Source of the DNA: a virus
IMG/VR virus record: IMGVR_UViG_3300025098_000074
Location: 1-49,495 of that record
Length of the DNA: 49,495 bases
Reading direction: 5' to 3' (one strand)
Below the pieces are notes generated by a model that was not told where the DNA came from, made no database searches, and saw only the letters and a program-made list of their open reading frames with translations. Below are positions 16,655 to 26,291 of this stretch, one piece after another. Each line of letters begins with the position of its first letter. The first letter of the stretch is position 1. Made by a program: the position numbers and the translations under genes.

Positions 16655-18052
16655 TTAATATGATGATTCTACAATATCAGATGATACTGCAAATAATTCT
16701 TTTTTAGTTGTTGGATAATCACTATTAACAAGTTTTATTTTAGCCTCTGTAAAGAAACCTTTTAAACCCGTAGATGAAGCTCCCCAAAGTACTTCACCTC
16801 CAGTTGCAGGTGAATTATTTATTAAATTTGCAAAAAACTTATTTTCTTTTCTTTTAAAATTATTCACAAATAAATCTGATTCTAAGGAGCTTAATGTTGT
16901 TTGTAATGTATATGCACCAACTGGAACAGAAATGTCACCAGAGCTAGTTACCATGCTTTCTAGCTGCCAACCATCGCCTCCTTCATAGTTAATTGTTTTA
17001 AAGTTTTTAACTAAAGATGGTTCTTTGTTTAGTATTACAGTTACATCTGAATTATAAGTTTGTTCGTAAAACTTACCATAAGCTGCACCTGTATCAACTC
17101 CATTTATTTTAACTGGGGCATTTTGAAGCCAAACACCTTGACCGTTGTTTGTTGTAATTTTTAAACTATAAAAATTATTTTTTAAACTTGTTATAAAATC
17201 TGGTTTATAATTAAAAAAGCTTGTCCAACCTAAAACACCTTCATCAAAAGAAACAGTTTTATAAGATCCATTATCTTTTTGTATAGATAATATATAGTTT
17301 TTAGTATGAGCATCCCAACCGCCTCTTATTTGTTTTACAGGTTCTAAAGCGTTGGTCTCATTATTTATACCAGTTAATTCATCTCTAAAAAAGTCGTGCA
17401 TACCATAAGATGATATTTCTGTAATACCATCAGCAGATAATCTTAAAACACATCCTTTTTTTCTATCTGTAAAATATTTTCTATAACCATATACAGCGAA
17501 ACTAAATGGATCTGTAGAAATACCGTATTCACCTGCATAAGCTACTATTTGGCCTATAACTAAATTACTAGAAGTTACAGCTCCATTACCTTCAGCTGAA
17601 TATATAGCATCTTTATCTATTAAAGCTCTACTAACTTTATCTTCTTGGAATATAATTAAATTAGTATCCTCAGCATATAATTTTATTATTTTACCGTTAG
17701 CAGGATCTGTTGATCTAGTAATATCTTGACCAACCGAAAATTGATTAGTATTATTTATACCTGTTCTAGAATTAAATACACCAGAGTATATTAAAGTATT
17801 AAATCTATCTTGTTGTAAAGGCTCTAATTCATCTAAATAAGCCTTCACACCTAAATCAACTATAGTGTTATTATAACCACCTCTAATTCTAGATTCTTCT
17901 ATATACCAATCGTGAGTTAAATCAGTATTCGAAATATAATCTGAAGGAACATTAGCAAACGGCGCTGTAGGCTTCGTGTTGGCCTCAACAATGTCTTTTA
18001 GCTTTTTAATTAAAAAAGTATTAAAATATTTAATCTCTATAGTAGCTGCCAT
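16655..18052 (-). CDS. Tail nozzle/muzzle-associated structural protein
   Basis: This 465-aa protein is beta-rich with repeated short strands (for example SFAVYGYRKYFTDRKKGCVLRLSADGITEIS), consistent with a propeller, and contains DSRTGINNTNQF-type turns around residues 95-110. The segment AYGKFYEQTYNSDVTVILNKEP (about 320-341, quoted in part) resembles C-terminal parts of large nozzle or tail-stabilisation proteins as I remember them. It lies 19 bases after the 1210-aa nozzle-like protein, so the pair may be one ancestral protein split in two, or two layers of the tail tip. No enzymatic motif was seen. Confidence 0.55.
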   Translation of the reverse strand: MAATIEIKYFNTFLIKKLKDIVEANTKPTAPFANVPSDYISNTDLTHDWYIEESRIRGGYNNTIVDLGVKAYLDELEPLQQDRFNTLIYSGVFNSRTGINNTNQFSVGQDITRSTDPANGKIIKLYAEDTNLIIFQEDKVSRALIDKDAIYSAEGNGAVTSSNLVIGQIVAYAGEYGISTDPFSFAVYGYRKYFTDRKKGCVLRLSADGITEISSYGMHDFFRDELTGINNETNALEPVKQIRGGWDAHTKNYILSIQKDNGSYKTVSFDEGVLGWTSFFNYKPDFITSLKNNFYSLKITTNNGQGVWLQNAPVKINGVDTGAAYGKFYEQTYNSDVTVILNKEPSLVKNFKTINYEGGDGWQLESMVTSSGDISVPVGAYTLQTTLSSLESDLFVNNFKRKENKFFANLINNSPATGGEVLWGASSTGLKGFFTEAKIKLVNSDYPTTKKELFAVSSDIVESSY

Positions 18053-18071
18053 AATTTTATTATCACTTATT

Positions 18072-21000
18072 TTAACATGTACTTACAATAGTTATTATAC
18101 CATTAGCACCTACTTTAAAAAAATTTCTATTACTAAGACCTGTATTATTACAGTTATAAGAATAATAAAATGCTGGAGCTAAAGGTGAACTACTTCCGTT
18201 GGGACCAACTCTTATTTCATCACCAACTGTAGGGGTAGAGCTTGTTTGGTTGTAATAAACAGATTGACCGCACGTGGAATTTACAGATCCACTAAAATGA
18301 CATGATTGTGATTGTACTCCAGGATCACTAGCATAAAATAGAGTGCCTATAACTGTAGAATTTACAACAACTTGTTGATTTGCTGTAGAGCTTAATGAAC
18401 CATTTGTTGTGTTCCCGTTTGCATCTTCTAATTTTATTGTTAAATTAAAAGTACCTGAAGGAGTAGAGGCATTAGGTCTAGACAACACGCCTGTGGTTTC
18501 GTTTATTGAAAATGAATTTAAAGTGTTACCTGCTATAATACTCCATTTTAACTGTTCTGTATTATCACCAGGAAGATTTGAAGAAGAACCATTAGTGCCT
18601 GTTATTGTGCCTATAGTTCCAGTGTCTGCTGTAGTTATAGTTATAGTTGGTAAAGAATTTCCACTATTTATTATTGGCGCAATGTTAGACAAATTACCTC
18701 CAAGATATATTCGTGAAGACTCAACAAAATCAGGAGCAGGACCTACTATTATACAACCTATTGTAAATTCTCTAATGTTTACAGTTTCATTAAAAACAAA
18801 ATTACCATTAGTAGGGTCAGTTATAAAACTATAACCAGAACCAGAATCGGGTACAAAACCAAATAAACCAGTTACATTATTACGAGCATTATCAAAAACA
18901 CTAAATGATCCAGGCTTTATAGTAGTTCCTGTTATTGGAACACCACTATTGTCAACTGGAAAAACACCTGACGCAAAAGCAGCGCCTTTAGCTAAATTTT
19001 CTGGTTGATTCCAAGTATACGATGCCCAACCAACCGCACCTGTAAAATTAGTTAATACAGCTGCATTTAAATCAGCTATTAAACCAGTAGTAGGTGTTTC
19101 CCAAAATATATCTAATAAAGACTCTACAGGGTTTGTTTCATATATAGCTAAAACTGGAAAATCATCATCACCTGATTGAGTGTCTTGTCTACCTATAGTT
19201 TGATTTCTAGTGCTTATCCTCATTAAATAAGGATCAGTTTCATTTTGATATATGCTAGGATGTTTGCTTAATGCAGCTTCACCGGTTAAAGTAGATTCTA
19301 CACCTATAGCGTCTACATCATGTGTTTTTATTCCAGGATAAAACTGTTGATTTAAATTTACAAAAGTACCCTTATTTAGGTTTTTATTTTCAACTCTTCC
19401 AGATAGCTTAATACTGCTTCTATATTGTTTTTGTTCTGGTCCAACTTCTGATAAATCTCTAGGTATTTTATTTATATTATCTCCAAATAAAGTAGAAAAA
19501 GCTGTTTCTCCTAATTCTTCACCAAAATACTCTGTATGACCAAAATATCCGTTTACTATACCTGGCAAATATGCGTTGTAATAATCTTGTTCTTGTTGTT
19601 TTACTACAATTTTATATGAATACCAACCAATTGGATTCAAATTATATGCAAATTTAACATCAGCTCCAGAATTGCCACTGTCATCATATATTTCTTTATT
19701 TATATTTCCGTCACATGTTACGGTATATTTACCCGCAGAAGGTGTATTAGCCTCAACGTTAGTGACTTTGACAAAATCTTTATATTCACCTCTAAGATAA
19801 TCATTTTCTTGAGGAATATTAGTCGTTGCAGTTGGTATAAAAACATAAGAAGAACCTGTTACAAGAGCATCAAAAGCATTATCAACATCAAAACCACTTC
19901 CTCGTGGAATAGCATATAAACCAGGCTGCCCTATTGATGGACCTGATTCTTTAGGCAAGCTATTTGCTCCACCAGAATCTATAGTACTTTCTAATTGTAT
20001 TTTTAACGAATCACCAAACCATTCTTTAATAGCATAATTAGCTGCATCTGTTGCTGTATAAAACGGATTAAAAACAGTGTCGCCACCATAGTTATTAGGA
20101 GGTTCAGATATACTTTCTGGCTGAACATTTGAAAGTATAACATCAGATTGTCTACCATATTTATCCGCTAAAACAAAACCAACTTGATAATTTCTATTTT
20201 GTTTAAGAGAATGATTTGGATATTCAGCCCAAGAGTTATAGTTTTTAACAGTGCTTTTAGGCCCTGCAGCTACCCTATAATTTAAATGAAGAGGCGGAGT
20301 GTATTTATCTTTAAAATTACCGTATATAACTCTATTACCAGCTGTTTCTTGTGCAAAAGCTTTTACAGGAACTTTATCATACACTCTTGTTGTTTGATCT
20401 TGTGGTAGTGTTCTAAATGGTTTTCTTGATTGATAATCATAATAAAAAACAGATGAAGTGCCAAACCAATCTGAATCTTCTTCATTTATAGTATCTAAAA
20501 CCTTTACGCTAAGTCCATCTGATTCTTTGTATAAAATATCAACAGAAGAAATTTTATAATTAGCATCAACACTGGTGTTAACATTATCTATAGCATCTGG
20601 AAAAGGTATTAATAAACCTACGTCTTGCACACCGTTTTCCATAAACTGAAGAATTGTGCTTCTGAACGCGTTATCTTCATCTAAAGGCGTTGGTGTAGCA
20701 CCAGTACCAAGATCTCCACTACCTAAAAAATAACCTTTTTGTTTAGGTATAAAAGCAGCCTGTGTAAAAGGTGCCATTAAAGAATATTCTCCATCGTTAA
20801 ATCTAAACCTATAGCTAAATCTAACAAACTTGTCTTCTAAAAAATCCGGATCACCAGGCCAAGTACTAGCGCTGCCGTTATTAAAATTATCTGTAATATC
20901 TACACCAGTCATAGTTGTTGCTAAAAATGTAACGTCTCCAGCAATAATATTACTTGACTTATTAATTGTAATTGTAGTTCCAGAAACATTTGTTACATAT

Positions 21001-21704
21001 ATATAATCTTTAGCTTCTAAAGCAACATTATTATATTGAACCACAGTCATACCTTGATATATACCAGTAGCATCTGCTACTGCAATAGTTGTAGAAGCGC
21101 CTGCAGTTGTGGTTGTGGTTGTAACTTTGTTTAATAAACTTATAGCTTGATAAGGATTATATTTAGCAACAGAAATATTACTTTCTTCTTTATAATAACC
21201 TGGGTTTTCTTTAGCTTTTTTTACATTTATTTTTCTAGGCTGATTCCTATCATCAGTGAAAAATAATAAATTTTCTATAGAGCTAACACCTGTTATAAAA
21301 TGTGTTGTTGAAAAATTTAAAAACGAACCTGAAACCAATAATTTCCAAGTGTTTTGAGCAGATGTAGGGCCTAAAAAAAATTCATAAATATAACACTTTG
21401 CTGATAAAGGCGCATACGCTGGATTTCCATCATCATATGGATCAGTATAATTCGTTAAAAAAACAACTATAGTATTATTTTCTTCGTTGGTATGTTGGCC
21501 AATTATACTTAAACTATTATCATTAAGAGATGTTATATCAACTAAATCATTTCCTAAAACAGTTTCTAAAGCACCTATATCATCAGCTTCAGATTTACCT
21601 ACAGATATGTTCTGCGCATCTCTATATTCACCATTAGGTATTAATCTATCATCCAAGTCTTTATTCATCTTGGATCTTAGAAAACTATTTTTAATTTCAG
21701 CCAT
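18072..21704 (-). CDS. Large tail nozzle/muzzle-like protein with C-terminal cadherin-like domain
   Basis: This 1210-aa protein begins KMNKDLDDRLIPNGEYRDAQNISV, the kind of N-terminus found on podovirus tail tubular B/nozzle and crAss muzzle proteins. Most of it is beta-structured. Around residues 1050-1145 is an immunoglobulin/cadherin-like unit (WSIIAGNTLNSFSINETTGVL, then LTIKLEDANGN), the pattern of bacterial cadherin-like repeats that bind sugars or proteins. A short Cys-containing end follows (four cysteines in the last 80 residues). Its place directly after the ring/connector genes fits a tail tube or tip protein that closes the DNA channel and may touch the receptor. Confidence 0.65.
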   Translation of the reverse strand: MAEIKNSFLRSKMNKDLDDRLIPNGEYRDAQNISVGKSEADDIGALETVLGNDLVDITSLNDNSLSIIGQHTNEENNTIVVFLTNYTDPYDDGNPAYAPLSAKCYIYEFFLGPTSAQNTWKLLVSGSFLNFSTTHFITGVSSIENLLFFTDDRNQPRKINVKKAKENPGYYKEESNISVAKYNPYQAISLLNKVTTTTTTAGASTTIAVADATGIYQGMTVVQYNNVALEAKDYIYVTNVSGTTITINKSSNIIAGDVTFLATTMTGVDITDNFNNGSASTWPGDPDFLEDKFVRFSYRFRFNDGEYSLMAPFTQAAFIPKQKGYFLGSGDLGTGATPTPLDEDNAFRSTILQFMENGVQDVGLLIPFPDAIDNVNTSVDANYKISSVDILYKESDGLSVKVLDTINEEDSDWFGTSSVFYYDYQSRKPFRTLPQDQTTRVYDKVPVKAFAQETAGNRVIYGNFKDKYTPPLHLNYRVAAGPKSTVKNYNSWAEYPNHSLKQNRNYQVGFVLADKYGRQSDVILSNVQPESISEPPNNYGGDTVFNPFYTATDAANYAIKEWFGDSLKIQLESTIDSGGANSLPKESGPSIGQPGLYAIPRGSGFDVDNAFDALVTGSSYVFIPTATTNIPQENDYLRGEYKDFVKVTNVEANTPSAGKYTVTCDGNINKEIYDDSGNSGADVKFAYNLNPIGWYSYKIVVKQQEQDYYNAYLPGIVNGYFGHTEYFGEELGETAFSTLFGDNINKIPRDLSEVGPEQKQYRSSIKLSGRVENKNLNKGTFVNLNQQFYPGIKTHDVDAIGVESTLTGEAALSKHPSIYQNETDPYLMRISTRNQTIGRQDTQSGDDDFPVLAIYETNPVESLLDIFWETPTTGLIADLNAAVLTNFTGAVGWASYTWNQPENLAKGAAFASGVFPVDNSGVPITGTTIKPGSFSVFDNARNNVTGLFGFVPDSGSGYSFITDPTNGNFVFNETVNIREFTIGCIIVGPAPDFVESSRIYLGGNLSNIAPIINSGNSLPTITITTADTGTIGTITGTNGSSSNLPGDNTEQLKWSIIAGNTLNSFSINETTGVLSRPNASTPSGTFNLTIKLEDANGNTTNGSLSSTANQQVVVNSTVIGTLFYASDPGVQSQSCHFSGSVNSTCGQSVYYNQTSSTPTVGDEIRVGPNGSSSPLAPAFYYSYNCNNTGLSNRNFFKVGANGIITIVSTC

Positions 21705-21709
21705 GTTTG

Positions 21710-23104
21710 TTATTTAATCCATTTAGATTTACCTCTCATAACTTGAATCACTTGATCAAGCTTAAGATTAGACAATCTTATTTTAGCATTTCTTAATTTA
21801 GCACTTCTTTCTTGTTTAAATCTTCTTACAACATACTCTTGTATTCCTACACGCGTAGACAATATAGCATGTAATATATGAGCATATAAAGCTTCTTCAG
21901 CTAGTTTTGGTATTTTAATATCAATGTCGTAAGCATTGCCATCTGATATGTATTCAAATATTATTAGTTTACCTTTTAAATTACTACTAAAAGATATTTT
22001 ACCTTCTCTTTCGTTTATTGTAAACCATCCGTTTTTTTGACTAGTTTGTGGTTGTAATCCATATCTTTGACCCAATATTCCATCGTTATAATTGTGATCT
22101 ATTGTGTTAATATTGCTTAAGTTTTCACTAAGCGCTTCATTTGTATTAGTAGACCAAGCTTCTTCAGTTTGTGATGTACCTTGAATATTTGAATCAAAAT
22201 TATCTTGAGTAGGCGTCCCAGTATTATCCTGAACAGGATTAGCGTAAGGGTTAGTTGTTAACTCATTAGCTGGATATATAGTGTGTTGAATACCTAATTT
22301 ATCAACCCATGAAAACCTAACATAATTAACATAGTCTTGTGGTATAATAACATTTAATGCGCTGTTTATAGAAAGCTCTTGTGATTTAACACTTTTTAAT
22401 GTATCATAACTAAACTCTTGTAAACCACGCCTTGCATGAAAAATAACATCAGTTCTTTCTACGCTAGGTATAAGTTTACCAACACCTACGTAACCTACAA
22501 TAAAATTGTTAATAACATCTGTTAATTTAGTATAAGAATAGTTATTATAGTTTTCTTCTATAGCTGACTCTATTAATTGTATTTTTATATAAGAGTTAGC
22601 TGCTAAATAAGATTTTACTGTTACAACATTGTTAGCTTCTGTAAAAGGTTCTATAAATTTAAAAACTAAATCAACATTTGCTGGTATTTGAATAGTTATA
22701 GTACATACAAAAGTTGTTGTAGTTAATACTTGTTTTACGGTTCCGTAAATTTGTGTTCCAGCAGTATTTTGTATTGTCATACCAGCTGCAATATTTACAT
22801 TAGCCGATGTAATAGTTAGTGTTTGTTCACCTGTAGAAACATTAGAATTAATATTTACCGCTGTTGTTTTAGAATTATTAGGTGTTAGTTCTAACCAATT
22901 AAGTCCATCTGCACTAGAATATATTTTAAAATTATTTAAACCATATTGCGTGTTAGCATTATCTGAACTACCATATATTAAATTAGTGTTAAAAGTACTA
23001 GTAAAAGTTTGACCAGCACCTGCAGATGATATATAAAACTGCTGAGCTCCAGCGTAATATTGTCTATTAGTTTCGGTTATTAAACCGCCGTCAGGTCTTG
23101 GCAT
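21710..23104 (-). CDS. Ring/connector protein B2 with 190-aa N-terminal extension
   Basis: Residues 194-240 (DVINNFIVGYVGVGKLIP, then VIFHARRGLQEFSYDTLKS) match the 196-aa protein at 24071-24661 almost position by position, and both share IPKLAEEALYA-type C-terminal helices. The first 190 residues are extra: beta-rich with a Thr/Asn-rich strand pattern, probably an outward-facing domain. Such proteins form head-to-tail ring layers in podoviruses and crAss-like phages. Order in the cluster is A1-B1-A2-B2, this being B2. It lies just before the nozzle-like gene. The paralogy is visible; the exact ring position is inference. Confidence 0.65.
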   Translation of the reverse strand: MPRPDGGLITETNRQYYAGAQQFYISSAGAGQTFTSTFNTNLIYGSSDNANTQYGLNNFKIYSSADGLNWLELTPNNSKTTAVNINSNVSTGEQTLTITSANVNIAAGMTIQNTAGTQIYGTVKQVLTTTTFVCTITIQIPANVDLVFKFIEPFTEANNVVTVKSYLAANSYIKIQLIESAIEENYNNYSYTKLTDVINNFIVGYVGVGKLIPSVERTDVIFHARRGLQEFSYDTLKSVKSQELSINSALNVIIPQDYVNYVRFSWVDKLGIQHTIYPANELTTNPYANPVQDNTGTPTQDNFDSNIQGTSQTEEAWSTNTNEALSENLSNINTIDHNYNDGILGQRYGLQPQTSQKNGWFTINEREGKISFSSNLKGKLIIFEYISDGNAYDIDIKIPKLAEEALYAHILHAILSTRVGIQEYVVRRFKQERSAKLRNAKIRLSNLKLDQVIQVMRGKSKWIK

Positions 23105-23110
23105 AATTTA

Positions 23111-24058
23111 TTATCTTTGTTGGTTAATATTTTCTTGAGCAACTTGTTGAGCCGCTACTTGCACTATTTCAGGACTTTTGACTACAACACCAGCATACAG
23201 TAATATTTTTAATATTAATTCAGTTTGCTCTGCTGAGTGTAATTCAAAATTAAATGAAGTTGAAGCGTTAAAAATGTATTGATTATTTAATCCAGCTGTA
23301 AAATTCCATATTGGTGCAATAGGCTTTCTAACATACGCTACTTCAATATCATCTACTATAGTTGTAGGGTAAACAGTAAGTTGAGAATTTTCGTATAAAT
23401 AAATAGGGTTTGTTGTGCTAGGAACTGTTAGATCAGATTTTAATAAATGATATAATTCTTCTCTTAAAACTCTTTGTAACTCTTCTGCAATAGGAAAACT
23501 ACTTGGTTTATATAAAACTTGTCCTAATTTATAAAATTGTTTAGGATATATATTAACAATTAATGTTTGACCAGTCGTTGGTTGTGAAAAGAAATTTATT
23601 GTTGTCCCAGATATACTATACAAAGTGTCTGATAGCAAAACACCATTAGCAAAAACTTCTACTACTCCATTAGTTATTTGATCGGCTGTAGCTGTTTGTA
23701 TAACATAAGCTGTAGTCGCATTAGCTGTAGCAGCTGGTGAGGTTGTTGTTGCTATTGATCCTGAGCCTGAAAATTGCTGTGGTAAATTAAAAACGTTACT
23801 GGAAGATATTGACGTAGCGTTTCCAAACTCTTTAAATATTGATAACTTTTCATCAAGACTCACTACTCTATTAGAGTAATCTGCATCAGTCTGTGGTATA
23901 CGTATTTGCTGGTTTAAGCTATCAAAATATGTTTCAAATATATCTAATTGAGCTTGTGCACCTGTTTTATTAAACTCAACAGGCGTCATATAACCTCTCT
24001 GTTCTTTGTTTAATATTAATAAAACGGTTTGATATACAGTATTTACGTTTATTGCCAT
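23111..24058 (-). CDS. Ring/connector protein A2
   Basis: The 315-aa product starts MAINVNTVYQTVLLILNKEQ and continues with TPVEFNK, a DxFETYFDSLNQ helix, IPQT and SLDEKLSIFKEF, closely matching the 240-aa protein at 24668-25390. Relative to that copy it has an inserted Ala/Thr/Ser-rich segment at about residues 95-165 with a beta-hairpin pattern (TNGVVEVFANGVLLSD). A head-tail adaptor or ring component is likely from its place between the capsid and tail genes. Gene spacing to its neighbours is 5-12 bases. Confidence 0.65.
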   Translation of the reverse strand: MAINVNTVYQTVLLILNKEQRGYMTPVEFNKTGAQAQLDIFETYFDSLNQQIRIPQTDADYSNRVVSLDEKLSIFKEFGNATSISSSNVFNLPQQFSGSGSIATTTSPAATANATTAYVIQTATADQITNGVVEVFANGVLLSDTLYSISGTTINFFSQPTTGQTLIVNIYPKQFYKLGQVLYKPSSFPIAEELQRVLREELYHLLKSDLTVPSTTNPIYLYENSQLTVYPTTIVDDIEVAYVRKPIAPIWNFTAGLNNQYIFNASTSFNFELHSAEQTELILKILLYAGVVVKSPEIVQVAAQQVAQENINQQR

Positions 24059-24070
24059 CTTTTGTTTTAT

Positions 24071-24661
24071 TTAAGAAAAATTAGTGAATACTAGTCTTGA
24101 TTTAGCTTTTTCTAATTTATCAGTTTTTTCTATTAATAACCTCTGTAGTGTATTTGGGTTTGAGTTTTCTCTATTAGCAAGTATTGCATATACCATGCAA
24201 GCGTACATAGCTTCTTCTGCTAACTTTGGAATAGCAGCTGATTCATCTGTAGTAAGTGCATTTGATAAATACGTTAGAGTAGCGTTACCAGTATCACCAT
24301 AAACAATTGTCTTAGCTACAAAGTCTATATAAAATTTACCACTACCAAGAGGATTAGCTAATGTAGAAACTTCAGTAAGTTTTTCAGTTGCAGAAAAACC
24401 GCTATTTATCGCTGATATTACAGCAACAAAATCCGTTGGTAAAGGTCTTGCTTGGTTGGCTGTTACAGCTGTAGGCCCTTCTATAAATTGACTTTTTAAT
24501 GTTTCATAAGCAAACTCTTGTAAGCATCTTCTTGCGTGAAATATTATCTCTGTTCTTTTACTATCCGGTATTATTTTACCTGGTCCAGTGTATGATATAA
24601 TAAAGTTATTTACAATATCATTTACCGATATAAAAGCGTTACTTAAAGGTGTTGTGCTCAT
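24071..24661 (-). CDS. Ring/connector protein B1
   Basis: This 196-aa protein carries the core shared with 21710-23104: DIVNNFIISYTGPGKIIP, then IIFHARRCLQEFAYETLKS (residues 15-57), and a C-terminal IPKLAEEAMYA helix. It lacks that protein's N-terminal extension, so it probably represents the basic fold. By position it is a head-completion or ring layer between portal and nozzle. No enzymatic residues were seen. The assignment rests on paralogy and order. Confidence 0.65.
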   Translation of the reverse strand: MSTTPLSNAFISVNDIVNNFIISYTGPGKIIPDSKRTEIIFHARRCLQEFAYETLKSQFIEGPTAVTANQARPLPTDFVAVISAINSGFSATEKLTEVSTLANPLGSGKFYIDFVAKTIVYGDTGNATLTYLSNALTTDESAAIPKLAEEAMYACMVYAILANRENSNPNTLQRLLIEKTDKLEKAKSRLVFTNFS

Positions 24662-24667
24662 TTTTTT

Positions 24668-25390
24668 TTATTTTTGATTATCTACGTTTATTTGTTGTTC
24701 TTTTCCTGTGGCCAATGATAAAGCTAATTGATCTTTAGTCATTACACCAGCGTAACCTAATATTTTATCAACTAATAAAGGTTGATCTGATTGATGTATT
24801 TCAAAATTTACTGAGTTTTGAGCATTATAAATATAGTTACCTAAGTTAGGTTCTATTTCAAAACCCCACACGGGATCAACAGGAAAAGCTAAATAATTTA
24901 CACTTATATTAGCTCCAAGAGGTAAAGTGCTAGGATAAAAAGTTAATACATTGTTTTCATAAGTATATACAGGATAAAAAGCTGTTGGCGCTGTTAGAGG
25001 AGATTCATTAACAGTATAAACATCTTGTTTTTGTATTCTTTGAACTTCTCTACCAGGAGTAGTGCCTCCTGCTAAATAAATAACAGAACCTAATTCATTA
25101 ACATTACTAAGTGTTGTTGTTGGAAATCCACCAACAGCAGCTGTAGTCTTTGTTTCTACTCTTTTAAATATTTGTATTTTTTCATCTAATAAAGCCATAC
25201 GATCTGCATAAGCTAGGGAAGTCTGTGGCATTCTTAATAATTGATTTAACTCATCAAAATATGAAGTGTATATTTCTTGCTGGGATTGTGCAGCTATTTT
25301 GTTAAATTCAACGGGTGTAAGCACACCTCTTTTTTCTTGTTGTAAAACAACTAATACCGCTTTGTAAACTGAGTTTATATTTATTGCCAT
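24668..25390 (-). CDS. Ring/connector protein A1
   Basis: This 240-aa protein begins MAININSVYKAVLVVLQQEK, followed by TPVEFNK, a SYFDELNQLLRMPQT segment and LLDEKIQIFK; it is the shorter paralogue of the protein at 23111-24058. The rest alternates strands and turns and ends in a helix (YAGVMTKDQLALSLA). It is the first connector gene after the capsid and the 254-aa protein, so it may form the layer next to the portal. A long hairpin (25407-25442) lies just upstream. Confidence 0.65.
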   Translation of the reverse strand: MAININSVYKAVLVVLQQEKRGVLTPVEFNKIAAQSQQEIYTSYFDELNQLLRMPQTSLAYADRMALLDEKIQIFKRVETKTTAAVGGFPTTTLSNVNELGSVIYLAGGTTPGREVQRIQKQDVYTVNESPLTAPTAFYPVYTYENNVLTFYPSTLPLGANISVNYLAFPVDPVWGFEIEPNLGNYIYNAQNSVNFEIHQSDQPLLVDKILGYAGVMTKDQLALSLATGKEQQINVDNQK

Positions 25391-25406
25391 TTTAATATTT
25401 TAGTTA

Positions 25407-25442
25407 ATAGTGATTAGGGCCACCAAAGTGACCCTTCACTAT
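25407..25442 (-). promoter_or_regulatory. Long intergenic hairpin
   Basis: A stem of 7 + 4 + 3 bp (ATAGTGA...TCACTAT outside, AGGG...CCCT and CAC...GTG inside, with a TT bulge and one mismatch) fills the gap between two late genes. There is no T run on either strand, so it is not a normal terminator. It may protect a 3' end, be a processing site or attenuate expression of the connector genes. Confidence 0.5.
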
Positions 25443-25457
25443 AATTATAGTCACATG

Positions 25458-26222
25458 TTATTGTAACTTTTTCTTAATTGTTTTGAAAACTTCAACACCT
25501 TCATCAGTTTTAAACCAAGCGGCTAATGCTGAGTAAGGGTTTTCATCAAAAGGTATAGTCATTAGTTTTCTATCATTAGATCCCCAATGGAACGTTCTTT
25601 GATCTTGAGCTAGTTTTATTATATGTTGTTCGGTAGCTCTTATACCTATATTTCTTAAACCTACGTTTTCATCACTTGCTACAGATAAAAATGCTGATGG
25701 ATTTCTTCTTGCCATAAGTAGTAAATCTCTTCTTAGCTCTTTAGAACTTAACGTAGAAACTTTAGATCCTAGTTCAACTCTTAATACAGCTTCAGCGTGA
25801 TCTATATCCATTTCTTTAGCTGCAATCATTGCATCTAGTTCTATATTAATATCTTCAAGTTCATCTTCAGCAACCACCTCAGCTTCCCATTCAGAATATA
25901 TAACACCTTTTTTAGGGTGATATAGTGATAATAGTTTTTGTAAGTTTTGTTTTTGTTTTGGAACAGCTAAAACACCATCTTCAAATACAATGTGTCCTAG
26001 TGTTACTTCTCCTTTTTGTTCATTTACAAATGGAGAATTTTGATTTGTAGCATATCTTAATTCTTTTTGTTCACCTGATTTTTCATCAAACCATAATAAT
26101 GGATGTCTACTAGTGTTTTTAGAATTTAAAGTATATGTTAATGGTTCTTTATCGTGTAATAGAAAATATCTTCTATCTTTAATCTCCCATTTAGGGGCTA
26201 TTGTTTCTTTTGTTTTTGACAT
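25458..26222 (-). CDS. Conserved late structural-region protein of unknown function (254 aa)
   Basis: The ATG at 26222 is chosen because the longer frame starting at a TTG (26276) would translate straight through the capsid-gene terminator hairpin. The product is soluble, beta-rich in its first 100 residues (RRYFLLHDKEPLTYTL, then ELRYATNQNSPFVNEQ) and helical after about residue 115, ending WFKTDEGVEVFKTIKKKL. I have a strong impression of the same protein next to capsid genes in many marine phage genomes, always unnamed. A head-related role is likely from position. Confidence 0.6.
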   Translation of the reverse strand: MSKTKETIAPKWEIKDRRYFLLHDKEPLTYTLNSKNTSRHPLLWFDEKSGEQKELRYATNQNSPFVNEQKGEVTLGHIVFEDGVLAVPKQKQNLQKLLSLYHPKKGVIYSEWEAEVVAEDELEDINIELDAMIAAKEMDIDHAEAVLRVELGSKVSTLSSKELRRDLLLMARRNPSAFLSVASDENVGLRNIGIRATEQHIIKLAQDQRTFHWGSNDRKLMTIPFDENPYSALAAWFKTDEGVEVFKTIKKKLQ

Positions 26223-26249
26223 GATATAATATAATATAATTAATAAAAA

Positions 26250-26282
26250 TAAAGGGCTGGGTGCCGAAGCACCCAACTCTTT
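26250..26282 (-). terminator. UUCG-loop terminator downstream of the major capsid gene
   Basis: On the minus strand TGGGTGC-TTCG-GCACCCA is a seven-pair stem closed by the very stable cUUCGg tetraloop (26258-26275), followed by GCCC and TTTATTTTTATT. It lies 16 bases after the capsid stop codon. Genes beyond it must be reached by read-through or another promoter, which would make capsid mRNA more abundant than connector mRNA. Confidence 0.85.
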
Positions 26283-26291
26283 AAAGCAATC

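Noticed and set aside
18409-18834. Plus-strand frame opposite the nozzle-like gene
   Set aside because: Mirror of a Thr/Gly/Ser-rich coding region, which often leaves long antisense frames.
26223-26276. N-terminal extension of the 254-aa protein from a TTG at 26276
   Set aside because: It translates the capsid-gene terminator hairpin and its T-rich tail.
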